Under the pieces are notes generated by a model, which did no database searches, was not told the DNA's origin, and saw only the letters and a list, made by a program, of their open reading frames with translations. Below, piece after piece: positions 39,328 through 47,971 of a stretch of 64,000 nt of DNA (the stretch's first letter is position 1; every line of letters starts with the position of its first letter). The stretch spans positions 29,918-93,917 of the forward strand of contig NZ_JABXWI010000031.1 of assembly GCF_014930365.1 (NCBI RefSeq). The letters run 5' to 3'. Source of the stretch: Streptomyces caniscabiei. GTDB lineage: Bacteria > Actinomycetota > Actinomycetes > Streptomycetales > Streptomycetaceae. Both the position numbers and the translations under genes were made by a program.

Positions 39328-39867
39328 ATGTCCGTACCCAAAGCGAAGCAGGCATCCGTCGCCGACCGGCGCCGCGAGATGCTCATCATGAAGATCCAGG
39401 GCAGCACCGCAGCCCAGATCGCCGAGCACTTCGGCATGTCGCCGGCCACCGCCCGATCCGACCTGTCCCGCGCCATCAAGAAGGCCCGCGACCTCGAGGT
39501 CCAGCAATCCGAGCTGTACCGGTACATCCAGGGCGCCCGACTGGAGGAACTGCTCCGCGCGGTCATGCCGGCCGCCACGCGAGCCGAGGACCCCGACCTG
39601 AAGGCCAGCGAACAGGCCCGCAAGCTGATCGTCGACATCACCGACCTGTTCGGCCTGAAGGTGCCCGTACGCACAGAGATCAGCGGTCCGGACGGAGGCG
39701 CCATCCCCTTCTCCAGCGGCGAGGCCGCCGAAGTCATGGCCCTCATCGACATCTCCGACCGGGAGAACGCCGAAATCCCCGCCATCGACCCGGACGCCGA
39801 CTTCGACGACGAAGACGACGAAGACCCCGCCGTCGACGACCAGGACGACGATGACGACGGCGACTGA
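39328..39867 (+). CDS. terS: terminase small subunit
   Basis: 179 residues from ATG 39328 behind CGGGAG. An HTH near residues 20-50 (IMKIQGSTAAQIAEHFGMSPATARSDLSRAIKKARD) is followed by a helical oligomerisation part and a very acidic tail (DDEDDEDPAVDDQDDDDDGD). TerS rings recognise the phage DNA and load TerL. Position directly before TerL, with a 17-base overlap, supports the call. Confidence 0.88.
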   Translation: MSVPKAKQASVADRRREMLIMKIQGSTAAQIAEHFGMSPATARSDLSRAIKKARDLEVQQSELYRYIQGARLEELLRAVMPAATRAEDPDLKASEQARKLIVDITDLFGLKVPVRTEISGPDGGAIPFSSGEAAEVMALIDISDRENAEIPAIDPDADFDDEDDEDPAVDDQDDDDDGD

Positions 39868-41410
39868 CCGGCAGCAGGCGCTGGAGGCCAAGTACCGGGC
39901 GCTGCCGCCCGAGCAGCGCCGCCGCGTCATCGCCCGGGCCCGGCCGGAGACTCGCCGCAAGCTCGCCCGCGTCGAGCGGGAGATGGCGATGGACCGGTCT
40001 CCCGGCGCGCTCGCCGCGGTCCTCACCGAAGGACGGGAGAAACAGGCCGCACACCTCGACATGATCGACAGCGCGTTCCGGCGCATCGCCAGCGGGGAAC
40101 GCCTCCAGGTCATGCTCACCTGCCCGCCCCGGCACGGAAAGAGCCAGCGCGCCTCCCGCTGGGGCCCACTGTGGTACCTGCGCCGGCACCCTGAGCACCG
40201 GGTGATGATCGCGTCCTACGGTGCCGACCTCGCCGACGACCACGGACGCTGGGTCCGCGACCAACTCCGCGAATACGCCCCCGCCCTCGGGATCCGGCTA
40301 CACCCCGCCTCCCACGCCGCCAACCGCTTCGACCTCGAACAGAAACGCGGCTCCTCCGTACGAGGCGGCATGGTCACCGCCGGCGTCGGCGGCGGCCTCA
40401 CCGGCAAGGGCTTCAACCTCGGCATCATCGACGACCCGTTCAAAGGCCACGACGACGCCGCCAGCCCAGCCCAACGCGAACGCGTCTGGGAGTGGTACCG
40501 GTCCGTGTTCTTCACCCGCCGCGCCCCCGGCGCCTCCCTGATCCTCATCAACACCCGCTGGCACGAGGACGACCTGTCCGGACGCCTCCTCTCCCACGAA
40601 CCCCACCGCTGGCTCCAGATCGACCTCCCCGCCCTGGCCGACCGCCCCGACGACCCCCTGAACCGAGAGATCGGCGAACCCCTCTGGCCCGACCAGTACG
40701 ACGCAGCAGAACTCGCCGACATCCGCGAATCCGTCGGCGAACGCGTCTGGTACGCCCTCTACCAGCAAAAGCCCCGACCCCTCGAAGGCGGCGTCTGGAA
40801 GTGGGCATGGATCACCGGCAACCGGATCAAGCCCGAAGCGTGGGCCGGGATCAACCCCACCCGGATCGTCGTGGCCGTCGACCACGCCGGCGGCGACACC
40901 CTCCGCAACGACGAAGTCGGCCTCGTCTGCGCCGCCCGCGACACCGAAGGCGACATGTACGTCCTCGACGACCGCTCCCGCACCATGGGCGCCGACACCT
41001 GGGGCGTGGAGGTCTGCAAACTCGCCGTCGAGCGGCAAGCAGATGCCATCCTGGTGGAACGCAACTTCGGCGGCGACATGGCCCGTCAGATCGTCGTCCA
41101 GGGCTGGCAGGAACTCGCGCAGCAGGGCGAGACCCGCGGGATGCTCATGCCTTCGATCATCGAAGTGCACGCCAAGCAGGGGAAGCGGCTCCGCGCCGAG
41201 CCCATCGCGCAGCTGTACAAGCAGGGGCGCGTGCACCACGTCGGTGAGCACGTCGAACTCGAAGGCCAGATGGTCACCTGGCTGCCCGGCATGGACAGCC
41301 CAGACCGCATGGACGCCGCGGTGCACGCCCTCACCGAGCTCGCCGACCCTGCCGGCGAGGGGCTGGGCACGCAGCAGTACAGCGACAACCGCCTCCGCGG
41401 CCGCCGATAG
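39851..41410 (+). CDS. terL: terminase large subunit
   Basis: 519 residues from ATG 39851. Walker A-like CPPRHGKS at about 91-98, Walker B GIIDDP near 190, coupling motif LINTRWHEDDLSG. The nuclease half has VVAVDHAGGD (about 342), VERNFGGDMA (about 402) and DRMDAAVHAL (about 487), the three acidic groups of the RNase H-like fold. It cuts concatemeric DNA and drives it through the portal with ATP. Confidence 0.96.
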   Translation: MTTATDRQQALEAKYRALPPEQRRRVIARARPETRRKLARVEREMAMDRSPGALAAVLTEGREKQAAHLDMIDSAFRRIASGERLQVMLTCPPRHGKSQRASRWGPLWYLRRHPEHRVMIASYGADLADDHGRWVRDQLREYAPALGIRLHPASHAANRFDLEQKRGSSVRGGMVTAGVGGGLTGKGFNLGIIDDPFKGHDDAASPAQRERVWEWYRSVFFTRRAPGASLILINTRWHEDDLSGRLLSHEPHRWLQIDLPALADRPDDPLNREIGEPLWPDQYDAAELADIRESVGERVWYALYQQKPRPLEGGVWKWAWITGNRIKPEAWAGINPTRIVVAVDHAGGDTLRNDEVGLVCAARDTEGDMYVLDDRSRTMGADTWGVEVCKLAVERQADAILVERNFGGDMARQIVVQGWQELAQQGETRGMLMPSIIEVHAKQGKRLRAEPIAQLYKQGRVHHVGEHVELEGQMVTWLPGMDSPDRMDAAVHALTELADPAGEGLGTQQYSDNRLRGRR

Positions 41411-41413
41411 CCA

Positions 41414-41463
41414 GGGGAACCCCTCCCAGCCCACTCCCGTACGCTGATCACAGGCGCGGGGCC
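41414..41463 (+). promoter_or_regulatory. late-promoter-like bipartite motif, copy 2
   Basis: GGGGAAC (41414-41420), 32 nt, GGCGCGGGGCC (41453-41463), immediately after the TerL stop and before the portal start at 41486. CGTACG lies 17 nt after GGGGAAC, then CTGATCACA. Confidence 0.7.
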
Positions 41464-41485
41464 TCGATCAGCGGGAAGGACTGCT

Positions 41486-43366
41486 GTGGGCCTCTTCGCC
41501 AGCGCCAAGGACACCGTCATCGACGCCTGGTCCTGGCTGAACTACAAGCCCCTGTACTCCGACACCCTCGGCATGCCCAACCGGCGGGCGTTCCCCGAAG
41601 CCCACGCCACCTGGGTCCCGGCCGCCGACGAACGCCGCCTGTCCGCGTACAAGCTCCTCACCGCCTACGACAACAACCAGGTCGCCGAGCTGTCCGCGTA
41701 CCTCGACGGCGACAGCGCCCGCGAGCGCCGCGAGTTCGGCGACCCGTCCATGTTCGTCGACACCATCACCTCCCACGTCCTCGGCGACGAGCAGACCATC
41801 ACCGTGCCCGGCGCCGAACAAGCAGACGGCGGAGCATCCTCCGACGCCGCGACCGCCGAACGCGTCCAGACCCTGCTGCGGGAGTGGGCTGACGAGGAAC
41901 TCCTGCCCATGCGGCTCCTGCAAGCCGAACGCAAGGCCGTCGGCCTCGGCGACGGCGTCCTACTGCTGCACTGGGACGCCGACAAGCAGCGCGTCCGCGT
42001 ACGCACCTATGACCCGGGCTTCTACTTCCCCGTCCTCGACGAAGACTCCGACGGCTCCGACTTCCCCGATCGCATCCACTTCGCCTGGGAACTCCCTGAG
42101 GACAAGAAGCGCCGACTGCCCGCACGGCTGCGCCGCATCACCTACCACCTGGACTGGATCCGCCCCCAGGCCGCCAACGGCGTCGACCGCACCGGCCGGC
42201 CCGTCCGCGCCACCGTCATGTCCGAACCCACCGACGAGACTCCCGAGCAGCCCCTCCTCGGCCGCGGCGACCTCCTCGACAGCGGCGGCGCCATCACCCG
42301 CATGTACCCGTGGAGCGAGCAACCCTCCTACAAGACCGTCTACCTCACCGACGCGATCTGGGAACTCGGCGACCTGAAAGGCCCCGTCGACGTCGACGAC
42401 CTTCCGATGGACAAAGCCCGCTTCGCCACCAACGGCCAGGGCGAAGTCCTCGACCACCTCGACATGCTGATCGACTTCCTGCCGGTCATCCACGTCCCCA
42501 ACACCGTCCCCGCCGCCGGGGAACACTGGGGGCAGAGCAGCCTCGCCAAGGTGCTCCAGGTGTTCGACGAACTGTCCGGCTCGGACACGGACTCCTCCCG
42601 CGCCTCCGCCACCACCGGATCCCCGATCCTCGCGATCTCCGGAAAGGCCATCAACGGACAGCAGCAGTACACCGCCGGACCCGGCATGGTCCTCACCCTC
42701 GGGGACGGCGGCTCCATCACCTCCGTCGACACCAGCGCCAACCTGGCCGAGCTCCGCAACCACCGCAAAGACCTGCGCGACCAGGCCGCGGCAGCCGCCC
42801 GCATCCCCGCCGTCGCCCTCGGCATGGGAGACCCCGCCCAGTTCGACTCCGGCTACCAGCTCGAACTCGCCCTCGGCCCGCTCGACTCCCTCATCTCCGC
42901 GATGCGCCTGGCCCGCGACCACGCCGACCGGCTCCTGCCCAAGTTCGTCCAACGCCTCTTCCAGGCCGGCCAGCACCCCGACTGGATCGGCCTGCCCGTC
43001 CTCCCGGCGAAGCTCACCCGCGGCGCCTACACCCCCACCGACAAGGCCGCCGTCCTCGAGGAAGTCACCAAAGCCCGCACCGCCGGCCTCATCTCCCTCG
43101 AGACAGCCATCCGCCGTCTGCAGGAGATCGGCTGGCCCGTCGACGACATCGAGCAGGAGATCAAGCAGATCGAGGCCCGCGCCTTCGAGGACGCCCGCAT
43201 GCTGGCCGACGCCCTCGGCAACCCCGAGGAAGTCGCCGCGTTCCTCGGCCGCCAGGCCCCCGACGAACCCGAAACCCCCACCGTCCAACTGCCCTTCAAC
43301 GCCCTCCCGCCGGGAGACGAGGACCCCGAGGAGACGGTGGGGCAGGGGAGCCAGGGGAACACGTGA
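41486..43366 (+). CDS. portal protein
   Basis: 626 residues from GTG 41486 behind GGGAAGGA. Typical of the SPP1-like portal family: a helical N part (YKLLTAYDNNQVAELSAYLDGD), GDPSMFVDTITSHVLGDEQTI, LGDGVLLLHWDADKQRVRVRTYDPGFYFPV, WGQSSLAKVLQVFDELSGS and a helical C part with LEEVTKARTAGLISLETAIRRLQEIG. Twelve copies form the ring through which DNA enters. A motif copy (43354) and the next small ORF lie at its end. Confidence 0.93.
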   Translation: MGLFASAKDTVIDAWSWLNYKPLYSDTLGMPNRRAFPEAHATWVPAADERRLSAYKLLTAYDNNQVAELSAYLDGDSARERREFGDPSMFVDTITSHVLGDEQTITVPGAEQADGGASSDAATAERVQTLLREWADEELLPMRLLQAERKAVGLGDGVLLLHWDADKQRVRVRTYDPGFYFPVLDEDSDGSDFPDRIHFAWELPEDKKRRLPARLRRITYHLDWIRPQAANGVDRTGRPVRATVMSEPTDETPEQPLLGRGDLLDSGGAITRMYPWSEQPSYKTVYLTDAIWELGDLKGPVDVDDLPMDKARFATNGQGEVLDHLDMLIDFLPVIHVPNTVPAAGEHWGQSSLAKVLQVFDELSGSDTDSSRASATTGSPILAISGKAINGQQQYTAGPGMVLTLGDGGSITSVDTSANLAELRNHRKDLRDQAAAAARIPAVALGMGDPAQFDSGYQLELALGPLDSLISAMRLARDHADRLLPKFVQRLFQAGQHPDWIGLPVLPAKLTRGAYTPTDKAAVLEEVTKARTAGLISLETAIRRLQEIGWPVDDIEQEIKQIEARAFEDARMLADALGNPEEVAAFLGRQAPDEPETPTVQLPFNALPPGDEDPEETVGQGSQGNT

Positions 43367-43403
43367 TGCGATCTGTGCTGAACTTGGATCTAGGCGCGGG
43401 GCC
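43354..43403 (+). promoter_or_regulatory. late-promoter-like bipartite motif, copy 3
   Basis: GGGGAAC (43354-43360), 32 nt, GGCGCGGGGCC (43393-43403). It overlaps the end of the portal gene and leads to the scaffold gene at 43488 through a small ORF with a strong ribosome site. Confidence 0.68.
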
Positions 43404-43431
43404 TGAACGTCCTTTGGGAGGACTTGCACTC

Positions 43432-43491
43432 ATGCGTCGCCCCGCGCAGACCCGACCGGCCGCCCCGCGCGTCGAGGTGGTGTCGGCATGA
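43432..43491 (+). CDS. 19-residue leader ORF before scaffold gene
   Basis: ATG 43432 follows TGGGAGGACTTG at good spacing and encodes MRRPAQTRPAAPRVEVVSA, ending with an ATGA overlap on the scaffold start (43488). A longer frame from ATG 43366 is possible. It is likely a coupling leader for scaffold translation rather than a functional protein. Confidence 0.42.
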   Translation: MRRPAQTRPAAPRVEVVSA

Positions 43492-44264
43492 CCGAGCCCA
43501 CCATCCAGCCCCCCGCCGCCCCGGCCACGGGCCCGGTGCCCACCCCAGCCGACATCGCCGCCCGGGCCGGACAGCAGCCTCCCGCCGTTCCGGCCGCACC
43601 GCCGGCACCGTCCGCCGAGCCGGGCGAGGAGATGGTGTCGTTCACCCAGCGCCGCCTGAACAAGATCATGGTGGACGAGAAGGAAGAAGGCCGGCGCTCC
43701 GCGTACCGGACCATCGCCGAAGCCGCCGGCGTGGACCCCGACACCTTCGACCCCGCCCAGTTCGGCGACCTGCTCAAGAAGGCCGAACAGACACGCCAGC
43801 AGCAGCTCTCCGAGGAGCAGCGGCGCGCCGAGGAACTCCAGCGGCAGACGCAGGCCCTGCAGACCGAGAAGGCGAAGGTCGATCAGCAGCAGGCCGAGAT
43901 CGCCGAAGCGCGCCGCGCCCTCGCCCGGGAGCAGGCCCTCACCCGCCTCGGCGCCCTCGACCAGGTCGACGACCAAGGCACGGTCACAGCCCCGAACCTC
44001 CAGGACGCCCTGGCCATGCTGGAGCGCGACCTGCGCGAGACCCCCGACGCTGATGCGGCCGCCGTCGCTGCCGCGGCCGAGGCGCTGAAGAAGCGCCGTC
44101 CGGAACTGTTCGGCACGGCGCCCGCCCCGCAGACCCTGCCCCCGGCGCCGTCCGGCGGGCCCGCCAGCGGCAACGCCCCCCGGCAGCCCGCCGGAGCCAA
44201 GGACGCCATCCGCGACGAGGCACGCAAGCGCGCCGAGCGGATGGGCCTGCGCACCGCTTCCTGA
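43488..44264 (+). CDS. capsid scaffold protein
   Basis: 258 residues from ATG 43488. Pro/Ala-rich start, then FTQRRLNKIMVDEKEEGRRSAYRTIAEAAGVD, a long Gln/Glu/Lys coiled coil (QQQLSEEQRRAEELQRQTQALQTEKAKVDQQQAEIAEARRAL) and a basic end (AIRDEARKRAERMGLRT). This is the usual plan of phage scaffolds, which guide capsid assembly and leave before DNA filling. It lies between portal and decoration/capsid genes as expected. Confidence 0.85.
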   Translation: MTEPTIQPPAAPATGPVPTPADIAARAGQQPPAVPAAPPAPSAEPGEEMVSFTQRRLNKIMVDEKEEGRRSAYRTIAEAAGVDPDTFDPAQFGDLLKKAEQTRQQQLSEEQRRAEELQRQTQALQTEKAKVDQQQAEIAEARRALAREQALTRLGALDQVDDQGTVTAPNLQDALAMLERDLRETPDADAAAVAAAAEALKKRRPELFGTAPAPQTLPPAPSGGPASGNAPRQPAGAKDAIRDEARKRAERMGLRTAS

Positions 44265-44311
44265 CCGGCCAGGCACGAGACCTAGGGACCACGCCCTGAC
44301 CCCCCGTGGAC

Positions 44312-44329
44312 GGCACCACCACAGGTGCC
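44312..44329 (+). other. leader hairpin of decoration protein gene
   Basis: GGCACC (44312-44317) and GGTGCC (44324-44329) with loop ACCACA. A second weak stem (CGCG/CGCG, 44344-44357) lies just before the ribosome site GAAAGGGG. Probably a stability or translation element. Confidence 0.45.
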
Positions 44330-44369
44330 CTCACCACACATTCCGCGAACATCGCGAAAGGGGCTACGG

Positions 44370-45104
44370 GTGGACATCCAGCCGTACACCAGCACCGAGT
44401 CGCTCGCCGTCGGCCGCCCGTGGCTCATGAGCATGCTCGGCATCGAAGCCAACGAGACCGTCACCCTCGACCTCACCCAGTTCGACGAGAACCTCCACTG
44501 GACCGAGGCCTCCGCCTACCAGCCCGAGCGGAAGCTGAAGTCCGGCATCCCCCTGGGCAAGCTCACCGCGTCCGGCCTGTACGCGCCGTACAACGCCGTC
44601 TCCAACGAGGTCCAGACCCTCACGGTGACCGGCGCGCCGACCGGCGGCACCTTCACCATCACCTGGTCCGGGCAGACCACCGCCGCGATCGCCTACAACG
44701 CCACCGCCGCGCAGGTCCAGGCCGCGCTGGAGGCGCTGTCGAACATCGCGCCCGGCGACGTCGTCGTCACCGGCAACGCCGGCGGCCCCTGGACCCTCAC
44801 CTGGGGTGGCACGCAGCTCGGCGAGAACGTCGCCGCGCCCACCACCACCGAGTCGTTCACCGGCGGCACCACCCCGGACATCACCATCGCCACCACCACC
44901 GCCGGCGGCGCAGCAGCGACCGCGGACGGCGCGGACGTCTTCGCCGGGTTCCTCTTCACCGAGGTGTCCTTCTACCCCGGCGCCACCAAGGCCGCCGCAC
45001 CGCTCATGGTCCACGGACAGATCAACCCCGCGCAGCTGCCCGTCGCGTTCGACCCCACCGACGTCCCCGACGGCTCCAACAAGAGCTTCGTCTACAAGGT
45101 CTGA
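44370..45104 (+). CDS. head decoration protein with inserted Ig-like domain
   Basis: 244 residues from GTG 44370. The outer parts (about 1-80 and 185-244) resemble head decoration (gpD-like) proteins: RKLKSGIPLGKLTASGLYAPY and FAGFLFTEVSFYPGATKAAAPLMVHGQI. Between them is a Thr/Ala-rich domain, TLTVTGAPTGGTFTITWSGQTTAAIAYNATAAQVQAALEAL, ending with GPWTLTWGG, a repeat unit often found in phage surface proteins. Thus a surface-exposed domain is built into the capsid-stabilising protein and may bind the host surface. Confidence 0.83.
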   Translation: MDIQPYTSTESLAVGRPWLMSMLGIEANETVTLDLTQFDENLHWTEASAYQPERKLKSGIPLGKLTASGLYAPYNAVSNEVQTLTVTGAPTGGTFTITWSGQTTAAIAYNATAAQVQAALEALSNIAPGDVVVTGNAGGPWTLTWGGTQLGENVAAPTTTESFTGGTTPDITIATTTAGGAAATADGADVFAGFLFTEVSFYPGATKAAAPLMVHGQINPAQLPVAFDPTDVPDGSNKSFVYKV

Positions 45105-45120
45105 TCAGGAGAACTGAGCC

Positions 45121-46185
45121 ATGCCGAACGACATGCTGGAAGTCCTCCTGCGGGACATCAACCCCACGGTCATCAACGCTTTCGTCCGGGAGATCCAGAC
45201 CCCGGCCGACTACCTGCTGACCCAGTCGGTCATCCCCGAGCGGACCGTCGACTCGGTCAAGTACCAGATCCGCGGCGGAAGCCGCCGGGTCGCCGCCGCC
45301 TCCTACCGCGCGTGGGACGCCCAGACCAAGGTCGCCTCGCGGGAGATCAGCCGCTGGGTCACCGAGGGCAAGCTCCTGCCCCTCGGGCAGAAGTACATCG
45401 TCGGTGAACTCGAGACGATCCTGCAGAACGTCTCCCGCGGCATGGACGGCCAGGACCTCGTCGACACCATCTACGACGACGTCGCCGCCCACGTGCTGTC
45501 CATCAAGCACCGCATGGAGCTCGCCGCCGGCGACCTCCTCGTCGACGGCAAGTTCACCCTCGTCGGCGAGAACGGCCTCACCCTCGAAGCCGACCACAAG
45601 GTCCCCTCGGCGAACATGCCGACCGCGGCCGTCGACTGGTCCGACCCCACCGCCGACATCCTCGCCGACGAGATGGCCTGGATCGAGGTCCTGCGCGCCT
45701 CCGGAGCCCCGATGCCCACCCGGGCGCTCACCTCGTACAAGACGTGGGCGTACATGCTGTCCAACGACTCCTACCGGGCCGCCTACTACGGCAGCGTGAA
45801 CTCCGCCTCCACGATCCCCACCGCCGTCCTCGCCCGCAACGAGGTCAACGTCGTCCGCGACCGGTACGGGCTTCCTCCCATCACCACGTACGACGTGAAG
45901 ATCCCCCTGGACGACGGAACCGACAAGCGGCCGCTGCCGGAGAACATGTTCTTCCTGCTGCCGCCCGACACCCGCCAGATGGCCGAGACCCAGTACGGGC
46001 TCACCGCCGAGGGCATCGTCCTGTCCTCCGGCTCCAACCCGTCCATCGTCCGCGAAGAGGCCCCCGGCATCATCGTGACCTCCGGCTACCAGGACGACCC
46101 GGTCCAGGTGTGGACGAAGGCATCCGCGGCCGCCCTGCCGGTCATGTACACCCCGGACATCCACATCGCAGCGACGGTGTGGTGA
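45121..46185 (+). CDS. major capsid protein
   Basis: 354 residues from ATG 45121. It resembles the lambda gpE/HK97-fold family: an N-terminal arm, SVKYQIRGGSRRVAAASYRAWDAQTKV, a spine-helix part with LQNVSRGMDGQDLVDTIYDDVAAHVLSIKHRMELAAGDLLV, RALTSYKTWAYMLSNDSY and a beta end ITSGYQDDPVQVWTKASAAALPVMYTPDIHIA. Directly after the decoration gene. The fold call is based on composition and order. Confidence 0.9.
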   Translation: MPNDMLEVLLRDINPTVINAFVREIQTPADYLLTQSVIPERTVDSVKYQIRGGSRRVAAASYRAWDAQTKVASREISRWVTEGKLLPLGQKYIVGELETILQNVSRGMDGQDLVDTIYDDVAAHVLSIKHRMELAAGDLLVDGKFTLVGENGLTLEADHKVPSANMPTAAVDWSDPTADILADEMAWIEVLRASGAPMPTRALTSYKTWAYMLSNDSYRAAYYGSVNSASTIPTAVLARNEVNVVRDRYGLPPITTYDVKIPLDDGTDKRPLPENMFFLLPPDTRQMAETQYGLTAEGIVLSSGSNPSIVREEAPGIIVTSGYQDDPVQVWTKASAAALPVMYTPDIHIAATVW

Positions 46186-46188
46186 GCC

Positions 46189-46548
46189 ATGGGCGCCCAA
46201 CTCGCAGCGACCGTGTTCGTGCGCGATCCGGAAACCCGCCAGATGGTCGAGCTGCACCCGGGAACTCTCCCGGAGCCCCGGCTGGCCGCCCTGGTGACCA
46301 ACCCGGCCGCATGGGTGGACGGGAAGCTGCCCCGCCTGCCCAAGACGACCCCCGACAGCCCGGACACCCCTCAAGGGCCCGGCGGCGGCCCGGACGGCGA
46401 CTCTGGCGCCGCCTCCGGCCCCGACGGGCCTGAACAGCCCGCCCTGGACGACCAGGCCGCCCCCGCGGCCAAGAAGACCGCCGCCAAGAAGACGGCGGCC
46501 ACCAGCCGGTCCCGGGGCCGGAACGCCGCCGACAACGGCGGCGAATAA
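46189..46548 (+). CDS. small head protein with Lys/Ala tail
   Basis: 119 residues from ATG 46189, 3 nt after the capsid stop. An N-terminal domain (LAATVFVRDPETRQMVELHPGTLPEP) is followed by a Pro/Gly/Asp linker and a tail of AAKKTAAKKTAATSRSRGRN, resembling histone H1-like tails. A DNA- or capsid-binding role is possible; in many phages this position encodes a small head-tail factor. Confidence 0.7.
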   Translation: MGAQLAATVFVRDPETRQMVELHPGTLPEPRLAALVTNPAAWVDGKLPRLPKTTPDSPDTPQGPGGGPDGDSGAASGPDGPEQPALDDQAAPAAKKTAAKKTAATSRSRGRNAADNGGE

Positions 46549-46603
46549 GCGGGTGCGGGCCCGCCCCTGTGGTGGGGGCGCCAACCGGCGGGCCCGCACC
46601 CGC
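46549..46603 (+). terminator. perfect 17-bp inverted repeat inside the head operon
   Basis: GCGGGTGCGGGCCCGCC (46549-46565) and GGCGGGCCCGCACCCGC (46587-46603) are exact complements with a 21-nt loop, between the small head gene and the connector genes. The strongest hairpin of the window. It may end or damp transcription after the capsid genes, giving high capsid and low connector expression. Confidence 0.7.
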
Positions 46604-46635
46604 ACACCCCCTCTACCGCCCCCTGGAGGACACCC

Positions 46636-46968
46636 GTGGACACCGCCGTACAGGCCTGGCTGCTCTCCCAACTCGGCACCGCCACGCCGCTCGCCGACCT
46701 GACCTCCCGCTACACCCGGCTCGGCACCGCCCGCAAGGTCGCCCTCGAAGTCCTCAACGAGCGCCTCGCCAACCTCCGCGCCCAGGCCGCCACCGTCAAC
46801 GTCTCCAGCGTCGTCTCCGTCTCCTTCACGGAGAACATCCGGGCGTACGAGCGGCAGATCGCCGCCCTCGAAGCCGACGGCTCCCCTGCCCCCGACGAAA
46901 CCCCCACCACCGGAGACGACGTCACCGTCCTCGGCACGTTCCAGCTCGTCGAACGCAGGCGCCGATGA
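46636..46968 (+). CDS. head-tail connector-like protein
   Basis: 110 residues from GTG 46636 behind CTGGAGG. Helical (VQAWLLSQLGTATPLADLTSRYTRLGTARKVALEVLNERLANLRAQAATV) with a short strand part (VVSVSFTENIRAYERQIAAL). Size and place between capsid and minor head genes fit an adaptor; no clear family. Confidence 0.65.
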   Translation: MDTAVQAWLLSQLGTATPLADLTSRYTRLGTARKVALEVLNERLANLRAQAATVNVSSVVSVSFTENIRAYERQIAALEADGSPAPDETPTTGDDVTVLGTFQLVERRRR

Positions 46969-47798
46969 CCACCCCCGTACGGCGCGGCCGGACCCTGCGC
47001 GCACGCCTCCTCGCCTACATCACCGACGCCGTCGCCCGCCTCTCCCGCGCCTGGTTCATCCTCACCAACGCCCAGACCCGGCTCCTGAACGCGCTCGCCC
47101 TGATCCGGCCCGGCCGCGGCTCCACCGCCCGCGTACGCGCCGCTGTGGCCGTGTTCAACACCTCCCTGGCCGCGTTCACCCGCGCGGCGATGGCGTTCGC
47201 CGAACGCTGGGCTGCAACCGACCTGCCCCTCATTTACCGCGAGGGCGCATGGACGATGATCGATAACGCGGGCCGCAGCATCGACCTGTTCACCTGGACC
47301 GCCCGCCACCAAGCGGCGATCACCGGGACGTCCGCGCAGTACTACGCCGACCTGACCGCCCGCATTCAGGAAGCCATCCGCCGCGCCCGCGTCTTCCTGC
47401 GCGCCGCCCAGGACGCCGCCCGCGCCACCGCAGCCCGCTTCGACACCGCCCGCCTCCTGCGCCAGCACCCCCTGGACACCGTCGTCTACGCCAACAACGC
47501 CCGCCACCCCGTCGACGCCTGGGCCCGCTCCGCGATCACCTGGCAGGCAGTCACCACCGCCAACACGGCAGCCTGCCGAACCGCCCTCGACGAACTCGAC
47601 GTCAGCTACGTCGAGGTCCGCGACGGAGCCGACTGCGGATGGGCCTCCCACGACGACCCCGACCGCGCGAACCGGACCCTACGCACCGTGCAGGACGCCC
47701 TCGCCCACCCCACCGCACATCCGCACTGCATCCGCGAGTTCCTGCCCCGCCTCGACCTGATCGGCCGCACCGACATCGCCTCCGGAGCCGCCCTGTGA
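46965..47798 (+). CDS. minor head protein, Mu gpF-like
   Basis: 277 residues from ATG 46965 (ATGA overlap). Helical over most of its length (TRLLNALALIRPGRGSTARVRAAVAVFNTSLAAFTRAAMAFAERWAATD), with the C-terminal motif CGWASHDDPDRANRTLRTVQDALAHPTAHPHCIREFLP. The HPHC end resembles the HPxCRC of Mu gpF-like minor head proteins, which sit at the portal or are injected with DNA. Confidence 0.78.
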   Translation: MTTPVRRGRTLRARLLAYITDAVARLSRAWFILTNAQTRLLNALALIRPGRGSTARVRAAVAVFNTSLAAFTRAAMAFAERWAATDLPLIYREGAWTMIDNAGRSIDLFTWTARHQAAITGTSAQYYADLTARIQEAIRRARVFLRAAQDAARATAARFDTARLLRQHPLDTVVYANNARHPVDAWARSAITWQAVTTANTAACRTALDELDVSYVEVRDGADCGWASHDDPDRANRTLRTVQDALAHPTAHPHCIREFLPRLDLIGRTDIASGAAL

Positions 47799-47971
47799 GC
47801 ACCGTGCATGTGGAGCCGATCGGCGACCTGATCGAGCACGACACCAGCGGGACACCGTGCGTCTGTGGGCCCCGGGAGCGTCCGGTGAAGGCAGATGACG
47901 GATCCGTGGGGTGGGTGGTCGTGCACAACTCGCTGGATGGCAGGGAGCGACACGAAGGGGAACCGAAGTGA
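47795..47971 (+). CDS. small conserved phage protein
   Basis: 58 residues from GTG 47795 (GTGA overlap). VHVEPIGDLIEHDTSG then CVCGPRERPVKADDGSVGWVVVHNSLDGRE is a pattern I recognise from Streptomyces phages at this locus, without known role. The CVCG could bind metal. Confidence 0.72.
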   Translation: MSTVHVEPIGDLIEHDTSGTPCVCGPRERPVKADDGSVGWVVVHNSLDGRERHEGEPK

